From CAZXFH01 sp964640055 (GTDB lineage: Bacteria; Fidelibacterota; UBA2242; JAFGTP01), in contig CAZXFH010000008.1 of assembly GCA_964640055.1 (NCBI GenBank), forward strand, positions 1-64,000: 64,000 bases of DNA, given 5' to 3'. The translations under genes and the position numbers were made by a program. Shown in pieces: positions 52,863-61,361 of the stretch. The stretch's first letter is position 1; every line of letters starts with the position of its first letter. The notes beneath the pieces are model-generated. The model did not search any database, was not told where the DNA came from, and saw nothing but the letters and a program-made list of their open reading frames with translations.

Positions 52863-54236
52863 ATGTCAAATAAAAAAAACATACTTATAATATTAATTTT
52901 ATCTTTTATCTTGCCGAGCACTCTAAGGGCGGCAGATTTCGATGTGGACCATGCTGCCTTTCGCGGCAATGAGGAGATTTCTATTCTTGAAATCTATCTG
53001 CTGATTCCGCGGAATTTATTTGAATTTGTCAAAGCTGAGGGTGGATATTTTCGCTCTGACATTTTAATCAGAGCTGCCTTGGTGCAAAACGACACCGTAA
53101 AAAAATATGAAGAGTGGACTTTGATTGATAAGCTCCAAGACAAATCCATGGATATCAGTACGCAAAAAATCCCTGAAATTGTAAGTTTTCAGACCCCGCC
53201 CGGGACCTATAAACTGATCATTTTCGTGGCTGATATTAACACCAAAAAAAAGCACCGGTATGAAGAGGTAATCCAATTACCTGCTTTCCAGCAAGACAAA
53301 TTACAGCTCAGTGATATCAATCTGGCATCCCAGGTAGCGAAAACACAGACCAAGAATAAATTCAGCAAATATTTTGGCTACGATTTGATGCCAAACGCCA
53401 GTGATATTTTCGGGGATGCCGTCCCCATTATATATCCCTATTGCGAGATATATAACCTGGCTTACAATGCAAATTCACCTGGTAATTATCAAATTAGATA
53501 TGTTATCACGGACATTGGCAATCAGGCCATCAGGACCTATGACTGGCAAGCAAAAGAGAAACCCGGCGTTTCAGCAGTTGCTTTGGATTTAAATGGGATT
53601 GACATACAGGATTTTTCCTCCGGGCTATATAATTTAAGAATCGATGTCGTGGATAATGCGACCCAGGATACAACTTCAGAAAAAAAACGGTTTTATATTC
53701 TAAAACAGGATAATCAGAATACCTATAATCGCCTGCTGGAGCAAAGTCGGTTAATGGATATGGATATGGCTGATTTGGATAGCCTGTTTGGGCCTCTATC
53801 TTATATTGCCACTAATAGCGAACAAAAACAGTATAAAAATTCCGATATTAAGGGGAAAAGAGAAGTCATTGCCAATTTTTGGAAGGGACGCGACCCGGAC
53901 CCGGAAACAACTATTAATGAGAAAAAGGTCAATTTTGAAAGAAAATTGAATTATGTGAACCAGCAGTTCGGCACCGGCTCACGAGCAGGATGGAAAACCG
54001 ACATGGGGCGGATATTTCTGATCTATGGCCCCCCTAGTGACATCGAGCGACACCCCAGTTCTTTGGAGAGCAAACCCTATCAAATATGGTATTACCATGG
54101 GATTGAAGGAGGGGTTGAGTTTGTATTTGTTGATAAGACCGGTTTCGGTCGCATGGAATTGGTGCATTCCACCGCGCGCAATGAACTTCAAGACTATAAT
54201 TGGAAACGTTTCATAAATCAAGCGGGAGGATATTAA
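52863..54236 (+). CDS. GWxTD domain-containing exported protein
   Basis: A 457-residue protein with signal peptide (NKKNILIILILSFILPSTLRAA). Its C-terminal third contains the family motif AGWKTDMGRIFLIYGPPSDIE, followed by PYQIWYYHGIEGGVEFVFVDKTGFG. The family is found in several FCB-group bacteria and has no established function. The N-terminal part (DVDHAAFRGNEEISILEIYLLIPRNLF) is beta-rich. GGAGGAATTCAG lies immediately before the ATG. The stop codon is followed directly by the reading frame of comF. Confidence 0.9.
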   Translation: MSNKKNILIILILSFILPSTLRAADFDVDHAAFRGNEEISILEIYLLIPRNLFEFVKAEGGYFRSDILIRAALVQNDTVKKYEEWTLIDKLQDKSMDISTQKIPEIVSFQTPPGTYKLIIFVADINTKKKHRYEEVIQLPAFQQDKLQLSDINLASQVAKTQTKNKFSKYFGYDLMPNASDIFGDAVPIIYPYCEIYNLAYNANSPGNYQIRYVITDIGNQAIRTYDWQAKEKPGVSAVALDLNGIDIQDFSSGLYNLRIDVVDNATQDTTSEKKRFYILKQDNQNTYNRLLEQSRLMDMDMADLDSLFGPLSYIATNSEQKQYKNSDIKGKREVIANFWKGRDPDPETTINEKKVNFERKLNYVNQQFGTGSRAGWKTDMGRIFLIYGPPSDIERHPSSLESKPYQIWYYHGIEGGVEFVFVDKTGFGRMELVHSTARNELQDYNWKRFINQAGGY

Positions 54237-54950
54237 ACGCCCCAAGAATTAACTAAGGCTCATCCCCCTTCAGGTATACATTTTTTCCGGGATATCCTTA
54301 CGGGGTTCGGAAATTTATTTTTCCCCCCGCTGTGTCTGGCCTGCAACAGAAGAATTAGTTCCACAGAGATGCCCGTATGTCAGCGCTGCTGGCGAAACTT
54401 GAAAACTGCCGGGCCTGCCTTACTTACTGCGAAGGAAATGCCACCCTATCTCGATGATTTACATGCTTGTTTTTTATTCGATGCACTATTTCAGAAAATC
54501 ATCCACACCCTTAAGTATCAAAACTTCCGTTCGGTAGGTTTCCAATTGGGGCAAGCCATGGCTGCCGCTTTACCAGCTCGTTATATTCAAAATCAAGAAA
54601 CACTCTATGTGCCCGTTCCCCTCCATCCGATCAAGCAACGGGAACGCGGTTTTAACCAGTCTCAAATAATCTTAAACGGGCTAACGGATAAATTAGCGGT
54701 CGAAACTGCCCCCCTATTAATCCAACGGGTGAAAAATACATCCTCGCAAACCCAATTGACCAAAGCGGAAAGAGAAATCAATATGCAGAATGCCTTTGCA
54801 GTCAACCCAAAATACATCCATAATTACCAACGGATCATTTTAATTGATGACGTCTTTACGACAGGGGCCACTATGAACGCCGCTGCCAAGGCTCTTAAGC
54901 AGCAGGGCATCAAAAGCGTATATGCCTTAACAGCAGCGGCCCCTTCCTAA
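54237..54950 (+). CDS. comF: ComF family amidophosphoribosyltransferase, candidate ACG start
   Basis: A ComF-type protein of about 237 residues, a PRTase-fold homologue linked in other bacteria to DNA uptake. The N-terminal zinc ribbon CLAC ... CQRC begins at about 54333 (the frame reads FFPPLCLACNRRISSTEMPVCQRCW), followed by FQKIIHTLKYQNFRSVG, VPVPLHPIKQRERGFNQSQ and the PRPP loop ILIDDVFTTGATM. The first ATG in frame (54369) lies after the first CxxC of the ribbon. No ATG, GTG or TTG occurs between the upstream stop (54234-54236) and that ATG. ACG at 54237, 7 nt after GGGAGG (54224-54229), is the best-placed start; ATA at 54276 is an alternative. Confidence 0.82.
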   Translation, partial: TPQELTKAHPPSGIHFFRDILTGFGNLFFPPLCLACNRRISSTEMPVCQRCWRNLKTAGPALLTAKEMPPYLDDLHACFLFDALFQKIIHTLKYQNFRSVGFQLGQAMAAALPARYIQNQETLYVPVPLHPIKQRERGFNQSQIILNGLTDKLAVETAPLLIQRVKNTSSQTQLTKAEREINMQNAFAVNPKYIHNYQRIILIDDVFTTGATMNAAAKALKQQGIKSVYALTAAAPS

Positions 54951-55045
54951 AGCGCGCCCTTTCACCACAAAACCATGCCTTAGCTACCACTGATTCGGGG
55001 CCAGTAAATAATCGGTTTTAATATGGTTAGAGTGTGCTATTTTCC

Positions 55046-55074
55046 TTGAAAAAAAGGTGTAAATAAATTAAAAT
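55046..55074 (+). promoter_or_regulatory. Sigma-70-type promoter of pgk-tpiA-secG
   Basis: TTGAAA (55046-55051), a 17-nt spacer and TAAAAT (55069-55074). Each box is one base from consensus. It lies about 57 nt upstream of the pgk start. Confidence 0.65.
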
Positions 55075-55130
55075 TAGAGGCTACCAAGCCTTAAGGTATT
55101 TTTGGCAATCATAAAAAGACAGGTGAAAAT

Positions 55131-56324
55131 ATGGCAAGATTAACAATTGATGATTTAGATGTTGATGGCAAACGAGTTTTAATGCGCGTGGATTTTAATG
55201 TTCCCCTGGACGATGATCAAAACATCACCGATGATTTTCGCATACAAGCAGCCCTGCCCAGCATTGAAAAATTACTGTCCAAAGGGGCGCGACTAATACT
55301 CATGTCCCATTTAGGCCGGCCCAAAGGGCAACAGAAACCGGAATTGAGTTTAAAGCCGGTGGCAATCTATTTACAAAAACATATCAAGCATGTGGCCTTT
55401 GCCCCGGATTGCATTGGTGATGTGGCCCGGGATATAGCAGACCACCTCCAAAAAGGAGCGGTTCTGTTGTTAGAAAATTTGCGGTTTCATGCCGGTGAAA
55501 AAGCCAACGACCCCCAGTTCGCCCGTCAACTGGCTGAGTTGGGTGATATTTATGTTAATGATGCCTTTGGAACCAGTCATCGTGAACATGCCTCTATGGC
55601 CGGAGTTGCCGAACATTTTGAACAACGCGCAGCCGGCTATCTTTTAGAAAAAGAGTTGCATTATTTGGGGGATTACCTAAAAAAACCGAAACAACCTTAC
55701 ACTGCTATTTTCGGAGGCGCCAAAATTACGGGTAAGATCGAATTAATTGAACGCTTTCTGGATAAGGTTGAAAATCTTTTGATCGGCGGTGGCATGAGTT
55801 ATACCTTTTTAAAGGCCAAGGGCTATGATGTGGGCAAATCTTTACTGGAAAAAGATAAAGTAGAACTGGCTCAAAAGGTACTCGAAAAAGCCGAGCAGGC
55901 AAATTGTAATGTATTACTTCCCACTGACGTAGTGGTTGTCGATGAAATAAAAGACCATGCCACTCCTGAAGTTATTTCTGTAGAGGAAATTCCAGCTGAC
56001 AAAATGGGCGTGGATATCGGACCGGAGACGGTGACCCATTTTGCCCAGGTCTTAGAGCAAAGTAAAACAGTTTTATGGAACGGACCAATGGGTGTATTTG
56101 AAATCACTCAATTTGCGGTAGGCACTGACTCTATTGCCAAGCAGTTATCCGAGATCACTGCGCAAGGTGCGGTTACGGTTGTTGGCGGCGGAGATACCGC
56201 TTCAGCCGTGCGTTCCTTTGGCCTGGCAGATCAATTAACTCATGTCTCCACAGGTGGTGGTGCTTCTCTGGAATTGCTGAGTGGAAACGAATTAAAACCG
56301 GTAAATTTAATCACAAAAAAATAG
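55131..56324 (+). CDS. pgk: Phosphoglycerate kinase
   Basis: A 397-residue glycolytic kinase that transfers phosphate from 1,3-bisphosphoglycerate to ADP. It has VLMRVDFNVPLDDDQ, LILMSHLGRPKG, LLENLRFHAGEKAND, NDAFGTSHREHAS, GGAKITGKIELIERFLD and GGGDTASAVRSFGL with the C-terminal THVSTGGGASLELLSG. AGGTGAAAAT precedes the ATG. Operon pgk-tpiA-secG. Confidence 0.98.
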   Translation: MARLTIDDLDVDGKRVLMRVDFNVPLDDDQNITDDFRIQAALPSIEKLLSKGARLILMSHLGRPKGQQKPELSLKPVAIYLQKHIKHVAFAPDCIGDVARDIADHLQKGAVLLLENLRFHAGEKANDPQFARQLAELGDIYVNDAFGTSHREHASMAGVAEHFEQRAAGYLLEKELHYLGDYLKKPKQPYTAIFGGAKITGKIELIERFLDKVENLLIGGGMSYTFLKAKGYDVGKSLLEKDKVELAQKVLEKAEQANCNVLLPTDVVVVDEIKDHATPEVISVEEIPADKMGVDIGPETVTHFAQVLEQSKTVLWNGPMGVFEITQFAVGTDSIAKQLSEITAQGAVTVVGGGDTASAVRSFGLADQLTHVSTGGGASLELLSGNELKPVNLITKK

Positions 56325-56332
56325 GATTTAAT

Positions 56333-57109
56333 ATGGCACAAAAAATAGTAGCTGCCAATTGGAAAATGAACAAAACCATACCGGAGTCCCATAGCTTCTG
56401 TGTTGAATTGGCTAAAAAATTATTGAAAATCAGTCACACCGAAGTTATATTATGCCCACCTTTTACCTCGTTATTTCACATTAAAGATCCGTTGCAAAAG
56501 ACCACTGTCGCTCTGGGCGGACAGAACATGCATTATGAATTATCTGGCGCCTATACCGGTGAAATTTCAGCCCCCATGCTAAAATCAGCTGCCTGTCAAT
56601 ATGTTATTCTGGGACATTCAGAACGACGCCACATTTTCGGAGAGTCTGATAAGTTAATCAAGAAAAAGATCGATACAGCCTTAAGCAACCAGTTGCAGCC
56701 TATTATCTGTATTGGTGAAAAAATTGATGAACGTAAAGCAGAACAAACAACGCAGGTCATTCAAGCCCAACTGCGTTCAGCCCTTGAAAATATCACCCAG
56801 GAACAAGCGACACGGTGTATTATTGCCTATGAACCGGTCTGGGCCATTGGAACCGGTTTGACAGCCAGTCCGCCCCAGGCCTCTGAAGCCCATCAGTTTA
56901 TCCGCGATTTTATCGGTCAACAATATAATCAGGAGACTGCCGATCAGATTCCGGTTTTATATGGCGGTAGTGTCAAAGAAGCTAACGCCGATAAATTAAT
57001 CATAGCGGATGAAATCGACGGTTTTTTAGTTGGAGGGGCAAGTCTGGAGGTAGATCATTTTGTTGCAATTATTAATACAGTTGAAGCATACTTAAAAAAA
57101 CAGGAGTAA
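56333..57109 (+). CDS. tpiA: Triosephosphate isomerase
   Basis: A 258-residue TIM barrel interconverting DHAP and GAP. Motifs: AANWKMNKT (catalytic Lys), ILGHSERRHIFGES (catalytic His), IAYEPVWAIGTGLTASPPQA (catalytic Glu; GLTAS replaces the more common GKTAT) and LYGGSVKEANADKL. The gene follows pgk by 8 nt. Confidence 0.98.
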   Translation: MAQKIVAANWKMNKTIPESHSFCVELAKKLLKISHTEVILCPPFTSLFHIKDPLQKTTVALGGQNMHYELSGAYTGEISAPMLKSAACQYVILGHSERRHIFGESDKLIKKKIDTALSNQLQPIICIGEKIDERKAEQTTQVIQAQLRSALENITQEQATRCIIAYEPVWAIGTGLTASPPQASEAHQFIRDFIGQQYNQETADQIPVLYGGSVKEANADKLIIADEIDGFLVGGASLEVDHFVAIINTVEAYLKKQE

Positions 57110-57111
57110 AG

Positions 57112-57480
57112 GTGTATACATTTTTAATCACCATTCATATTCTAATTTCAATATTTCTTGTATTATCAATCCTCATGCAGTCCAGTAAAGGTGGCGCGCT
57201 TTCCGGTACCTTTGGTGGCAGTTCGGGTGGAGCCTTGTTTGGCGGTCGCGGGGGTGCAACTTTCTTATCCAGAGTAACAACGGGCTTGACAATCGCTTTT
57301 TTCACGATCTCACTTTTCATCAGTCTGTTGTCTATACCGAAAGGTACAACCGAAAGTATCATTAAAAAAGAAGCTGATCGGCGGGTAGCACCGGCGGCTG
57401 ATCTGCCTGTCCCCCAGGGCACTATGCCACAGCAAGCGGGCGTTCCTCAGAATAACCAACAGTCTCAAATACCTGAATAA
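57112..57480 (+). CDS. secG: Preprotein translocase subunit SecG
   Basis: A 122-residue membrane subunit of the Sec translocon. It has an N-terminal segment (FLITIHILISIFLVLSILMQSSKGGALSGTFGGSSGGALFGGRGG) and a second segment (TTGLTIAFFTISLFISLLS), the classical two-segment SecG. It starts with GTG (57112), 2 nt after the tpiA stop, with AGGAG in front. The C-terminal tail is rich in P, Q and N. Confidence 0.95.
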   Translation: MYTFLITIHILISIFLVLSILMQSSKGGALSGTFGGSSGGALFGGRGGATFLSRVTTGLTIAFFTISLFISLLSIPKGTTESIIKKEADRRVAPAADLPVPQGTMPQQAGVPQNNQQSQIPE

Positions 57481-57497
57481 GGTTATGTATTTGCGTT

Positions 57498-57581
57498 GCC
57501 GAGGTGGTGGAACTGGTAGACACGCATGGTTGAGGGCCATGTGGGCGTTAGCCTGTACGGGTTCGAATCCCGTCTTCGGCA
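57498..57581 (+). tRNA. tRNA-Leu(GAG)
   Basis: Acceptor GCCGAGG/CTTCGGC (one G-T pair) with discriminator A, anticodon stem CATGG/CCATG with loop TTGAGGG (anticodon GAG), class II variable arm and T arm CGGG-TTCGAAT-CCCG. CCA is not encoded. It sits 17 nt after secG and 34 nt before the TPR gene, so it may be processed from a longer transcript. Confidence 0.95.
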
Positions 57582-57615
57582 CTAGTTGTATTAGACACAA
57601 TCAAATGAGAAGGAT

Positions 57616-58920
57616 ATGAAAACCAAGAGACTTGTCAATGTTAAGTTAATATCTTTAATTCTATTAATCACTTTCTTACTTTGTGCAGTCCTGACAGCCG
57701 AAACAGAGTTGGAACAAGCCTATGATATGTATAAAAATGGTAATTATCAGGAAGCACTTGAAGAAACGCAACAGCTTGTAGAAGAGGATCCCAATTATGC
57801 GGGTGCTGTATTTCTACTCGGGCGGATTCATTTTGCCCTGGGTAATTTAGAAAAAGCCAATCAATATATTAAAAAGGCCATCGAACTGGATAATACTAAT
57901 CCCCAATTCCGGGAAGTCAGCAAAGAAATGTCCTCCTACGCAAGTAAAATATCCGAAGCCGGCAAGCTAATGAATTCCGGCAAATATGAAGAGGCAATAA
58001 AATTATATCAAGAGCTGATTAATGAGAATCCCAACTACTCCCCGGCTTACTTCAATCTCGGCCGGGCCTACATTCAAATTGACCAGGTAGCGGAAGGTGC
58101 CCGATACCTGAAAAAGTCCATTGACATGAACCCGGAGGAAACTAAATGGCAAGAAGCCTATCAAAATTTTGTCAGACAAATGTTGTATCAGGGTAATCAA
58201 TATATGTCCCGCCGTAATTATGACCAGGCCCGTAAAAAATTCAAACAGGCGCTTATGCTGGATTCAACCGAAGTGTACGGATATTATCTGAGCGCCTTAA
58301 CCTACCTCTATGAGCGTAATTACGATCAAGCCCTTAAATATATTGACAAAACCATTCAACACAATCCTAAGTACCAAAAAGCCTATCTGGTAAAAGGAAA
58401 AATTCACCTTCGCCAAAATCAGAATCAAAAAGCCCTGGAGGCCTTTAATCAGGCTGTTGAAATTGATCCTGATTACACGGATGCCTGGAGTAACATTGGC
58501 TATGTTCACTACAATAATAAAGATTACGATGAGGCCATCCCGGCTTATAAAAAGGTGATTAAACTCGAGCCGGATAATAAGGTCGCTTTTTCCAACCTGG
58601 GCGCTATCTACTTTAAAAAGAAGGCATTTGAAAAGGCTATTGAACATCTAAACAGAGCAGTGGAATTAAAACCAGATGATTATATGAGCTGGTACCGGTT
58701 GGCTGAGGCCTATAATGAAATAGGTCAGGCAAAAAAAGCCAAGAATGCGGCCGAATCCGCTTTAAAATATCGGTCCAATTTGGGAGGCGCCCTTTACGAA
58801 CTGGGAATTGCTGAATTACGCCTGGGAAATAAATCGGCAGCCAAGGAAGCGTTTAAATTGGCCGCCCGAGATCCCAGCTGGAAAAAAATCGCTGAATTTC
58901 AATTAAAAAAATTGCAGTAA
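57616..58920 (+). CDS. Exported TPR-repeat protein
   Basis: A 434-residue protein with an N-terminal signal sequence (LVNVKLISLILLITFLLCAVLTA). The rest is ten or so tetratricopeptide repeats (e.g. YDMYKNGNYQEALEETQQLVEEDPNYAGAVFLLG, KYEEAIKLYQELINENPNYSPAYFNLG, NYDQALKYIDKTIQHNPKYQKAYLVKG). It is a periplasmic or envelope scaffold for protein-protein contacts. Partners are not identifiable. It ends at a strong terminator. Confidence 0.9.
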   Translation: MKTKRLVNVKLISLILLITFLLCAVLTAETELEQAYDMYKNGNYQEALEETQQLVEEDPNYAGAVFLLGRIHFALGNLEKANQYIKKAIELDNTNPQFREVSKEMSSYASKISEAGKLMNSGKYEEAIKLYQELINENPNYSPAYFNLGRAYIQIDQVAEGARYLKKSIDMNPEETKWQEAYQNFVRQMLYQGNQYMSRRNYDQARKKFKQALMLDSTEVYGYYLSALTYLYERNYDQALKYIDKTIQHNPKYQKAYLVKGKIHLRQNQNQKALEAFNQAVEIDPDYTDAWSNIGYVHYNNKDYDEAIPAYKKVIKLEPDNKVAFSNLGAIYFKKKAFEKAIEHLNRAVELKPDDYMSWYRLAEAYNEIGQAKKAKNAAESALKYRSNLGGALYELGIAELRLGNKSAAKEAFKLAARDPSWKKIAEFQLKKLQ

Positions 58921-58954
58921 TGCCATTTTACGCAAAAGGGGTCAATCGTCTGGG

Positions 58955-58983
58955 GGTGAGAATTAGATTAATCTCACCTTTTT
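58955..58983 (+). terminator. Intrinsic terminator after the TPR gene
   Basis: GGTGAGA ... TCTCACC (58955-58961 with 58972-58978, 7 bp) followed by TTTTT (58979-58983). Confidence 0.88.
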
Positions 58984-59032
58984 CTTAATTGGCAATTGCA
59001 GTTCAATAGATTCAACCGGTCTGGTTTAGGCA

Positions 59033-59419
59033 ATGAAAGTTGAATTTTCTATTAAAGTCGGGACCGATATCATTGAAGTTGAGCGGATACAACGGGCGAT
59101 CCAAAAATACGGCCAGCGTTTTCTGAGAAAAATATATACCCAGAGAGAAATTGATTATTGCCAGAAACGCGCCTGGCCCGCCCAACACTTTGCCGGTAAA
59201 TTCGCTGCCAAGGAAGCCGTTCAGAAAGCGATCATAAGCATGGGCCCCGATATCCAGGTACCCTTCACTCAAATTGAAATCAGAAATGATCGGGCTGGCA
59301 GACCCTTTGTTTCGCTGGGCGAAAATTTAAAAAAACAATGTGGTAACATAACCTTGGAACTATCTGTTTCCCACATTAAAGCTTACGCAACATCAACTGC
59401 AATAATGGTGCACAAATGA
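59033..59419 (+). CDS. acpS: Holo-[acyl-carrier-protein] synthase
   Basis: A 128-residue 4'-phosphopantetheinyl transferase that activates acyl carrier protein. It has KVGTDIIEVERIQRAI with the metal-binding Asp, FAGKFAAKEAVQKAI with the second metal ligand Glu, and the C-terminal ITLELSVSHIKAYA. It overlaps nnr by 4 nt (ATGA). Confidence 0.96.
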   Translation: MKVEFSIKVGTDIIEVERIQRAIQKYGQRFLRKIYTQREIDYCQKRAWPAQHFAGKFAAKEAVQKAIISMGPDIQVPFTQIEIRNDRAGRPFVSLGENLKKQCGNITLELSVSHIKAYATSTAIMVHK

Positions 59420-60975
59420 AAGAATATATTTTAACCAACGGTGAAGCCAAACAGGTTGATCGCTATACCATCGATATGCTGGGAATTTCAGGGACCCAAT
59501 TGATGCACAAAGCCGGTGGCTTTGTCTCCTTAAAATCAAAACTTCTGTTGGAACATGTACCCGGCAGCAGAGTCGATATATTCTGTGGCACGGGCAATAA
59601 TGGCGGCGATGGTTTGGTAGCCGCTGGTGATCTTTACGACTGGGGCGCCCATGTATCCGTATGGATTGCCGGCGATCCCCAAAAAATCACAGGCGATGCA
59701 CTCCATTTCTATCAGAAATGTCAACAAATGGGGCTGAAAATCAGCAATCTGCAAAGCGAAGAAGATCTAGCCAAACTGGAAAACCTGCACGAAACCGATT
59801 TAATCATTGATGCTCTGCTTGGTACGGGTATCAAAGGCACGGTCAGAGGCATCATTGCCAAACTCATCCGTGAAATCAACCAGATCGAATGCCCGGTGCT
59901 GGCAGTTGACATTCCTTCCGGAATAAACGGGGATACGGGACGGATTTGCGGGGTAGCGGTTAAGGCCCGTCAGACGGTCAGCATGGGATTTTTAAAGCGC
60001 GGGTTACTATTCAATGAGGGTAGAAAATATGCCGGCGAAGTGATTCTGGCAGACTTAAATTATCCTGAGGAAAGCTTTCAAATTTTAGATACGCCCACCT
60101 ATTTATTACACCGGCAGGATCTGAAAAATGTTTTCCCCGCAATCCCGATCGATACCTATAAACACCGGATGGGAAAAGTCCTGATCTATGCCGGTTCACC
60201 AGGCATGACCGGCGCGGCTACTCTGACTGCCAAAGGGGCTCTGCGGAGCGGAGCCGGTCTGGTTGTCGTGGCTGTCCCAGCCAGCCTTAATCCGATTTTT
60301 GAAGTCAAGCTGACCGAAGCTCTCACTGCACCTGTAGCAGAATCCGCCCAAAACACTTTATGTAAGGCTTCACTGAAGGATACAACAGATCGTCTCGAGT
60401 GGAGTGATGTAATCGCCTTTGGACCCGGCGTCTCTTACACTCAGCCGGTGATGGAATTCGGTTATGAATTGATCCACCAAGTCCAGAAGCCGCTGATCAT
60501 TGATGCTGATGGCCTGCGCCTGTTTAAGGGTCATCTTGAGCTGATCGATCAGGCCCATGATTTGATCATTACTCCTCATTTGGGAGAATTTGCATTTATC
60601 ACGGGCAAGCCGAGCGCGGCGCTCAAAGATGATATCATCGGTTTTGCGAAAAAATTTGTACAGGATCACCCCTGCACCCTGGTACTCAAAGGGGCACCGA
60701 CCGTGACCGTGGCTCCGGACGGAACTGTAGCCGTCAATTCTACCGGCAATCCGGCGCTGGCAACCGGTGGCACCGGTGATGTGCTGACCGGACTTATCAG
60801 CGCATTCCGGGCCCAAGGGTTGGATTCCTTTACCAGCGCTGTCAGTGCGGTTTCCATTCACGGTTTAGCCGCGGATCAGGGTATCAAGGACCTGGGCATC
60901 CGCTCCTTTATCGCCGGTGATCTGTTAACCTATCTGCCAAAAGTACTCGAAGAATTTGACAGGATTGAGAATTGA
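59416..60975 (+). CDS. nnr: Bifunctional NAD(P)H-hydrate epimerase / ADP-dependent NAD(P)H-hydrate dehydratase
   Basis: A 519-residue nicotinamide-repair fusion. The YjeF-N epimerase half carries CGTGNNGGDGLVAAGDLY and IDALLGTGIKGTVRG. The C-terminal kinase-like dehydratase half has KVLIYAGSPGMTGAATLTAKGALRSGAGLV and ATGGTGDVLTGLISAF. It repairs hydrated NADH and NADPH. Its start overlaps acpS and its stop overlaps the next gene, so it is an operon member. Confidence 0.96.
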   Translation: MKEYILTNGEAKQVDRYTIDMLGISGTQLMHKAGGFVSLKSKLLLEHVPGSRVDIFCGTGNNGGDGLVAAGDLYDWGAHVSVWIAGDPQKITGDALHFYQKCQQMGLKISNLQSEEDLAKLENLHETDLIIDALLGTGIKGTVRGIIAKLIREINQIECPVLAVDIPSGINGDTGRICGVAVKARQTVSMGFLKRGLLFNEGRKYAGEVILADLNYPEESFQILDTPTYLLHRQDLKNVFPAIPIDTYKHRMGKVLIYAGSPGMTGAATLTAKGALRSGAGLVVVAVPASLNPIFEVKLTEALTAPVAESAQNTLCKASLKDTTDRLEWSDVIAFGPGVSYTQPVMEFGYELIHQVQKPLIIDADGLRLFKGHLELIDQAHDLIITPHLGEFAFITGKPSAALKDDIIGFAKKFVQDHPCTLVLKGAPTVTVAPDGTVAVNSTGNPALATGGTGDVLTGLISAFRAQGLDSFTSAVSAVSIHGLAADQGIKDLGIRSFIAGDLLTYLPKVLEEFDRIEN

Positions 60976-61361
60976 AAGTCTGGCTGTATAAACTACCCGC
61001 TATTTTGTATACCCTCCTAATTTTTATCCTATCCGCACAACCCCAGGAAAAGCTACCCCCACTTCCACTGTTGCATATTGATAAAATTGTGCACATAATT
61101 GAATATGCCATCTATGGCTTTTTGTTGATGTTGGCCTACACCAGTGCAAAATCCCGGCTAATATTCAAATGGTCGGCGAGTCTGAGTATTTTTACCGGTA
61201 TCCTATATGCAGCCAGTGACGAGATTCACCAGCTCTGTGTGGCGGGTCGGCATAGTTCATTAATTGACTGGATAGCCGATTCGGTTGGCGTTTTGCTGGG
61301 TATTTTAATATTTCGAAAATTGAAAATTAGCGCGAAATTGGCTTATGATCACTCTGCGTAG
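60972..61361 (+). CDS. VanZ-like membrane protein
   Basis: A 129-residue protein with about four hydrophobic segments and the VanZ-family pattern ILYTLLIFILSAQP ... HIDKIVHIIEYAIYGFLL ... SDEIHQLCVAGRHSSLIDWIADSVGVLLGIL. The name comes from the teicoplanin-resistance gene vanZ, but most family members lack a known function and there is no van gene here. It starts with TTG (60972), with AGGA seven nt in front, and overlaps nnr by TTGA. Confidence 0.85.
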   Translation: MKVWLYKLPAILYTLLIFILSAQPQEKLPPLPLLHIDKIVHIIEYAIYGFLLMLAYTSAKSRLIFKWSASLSIFTGILYAASDEIHQLCVAGRHSSLIDWIADSVGVLLGILIFRKLKISAKLAYDHSA

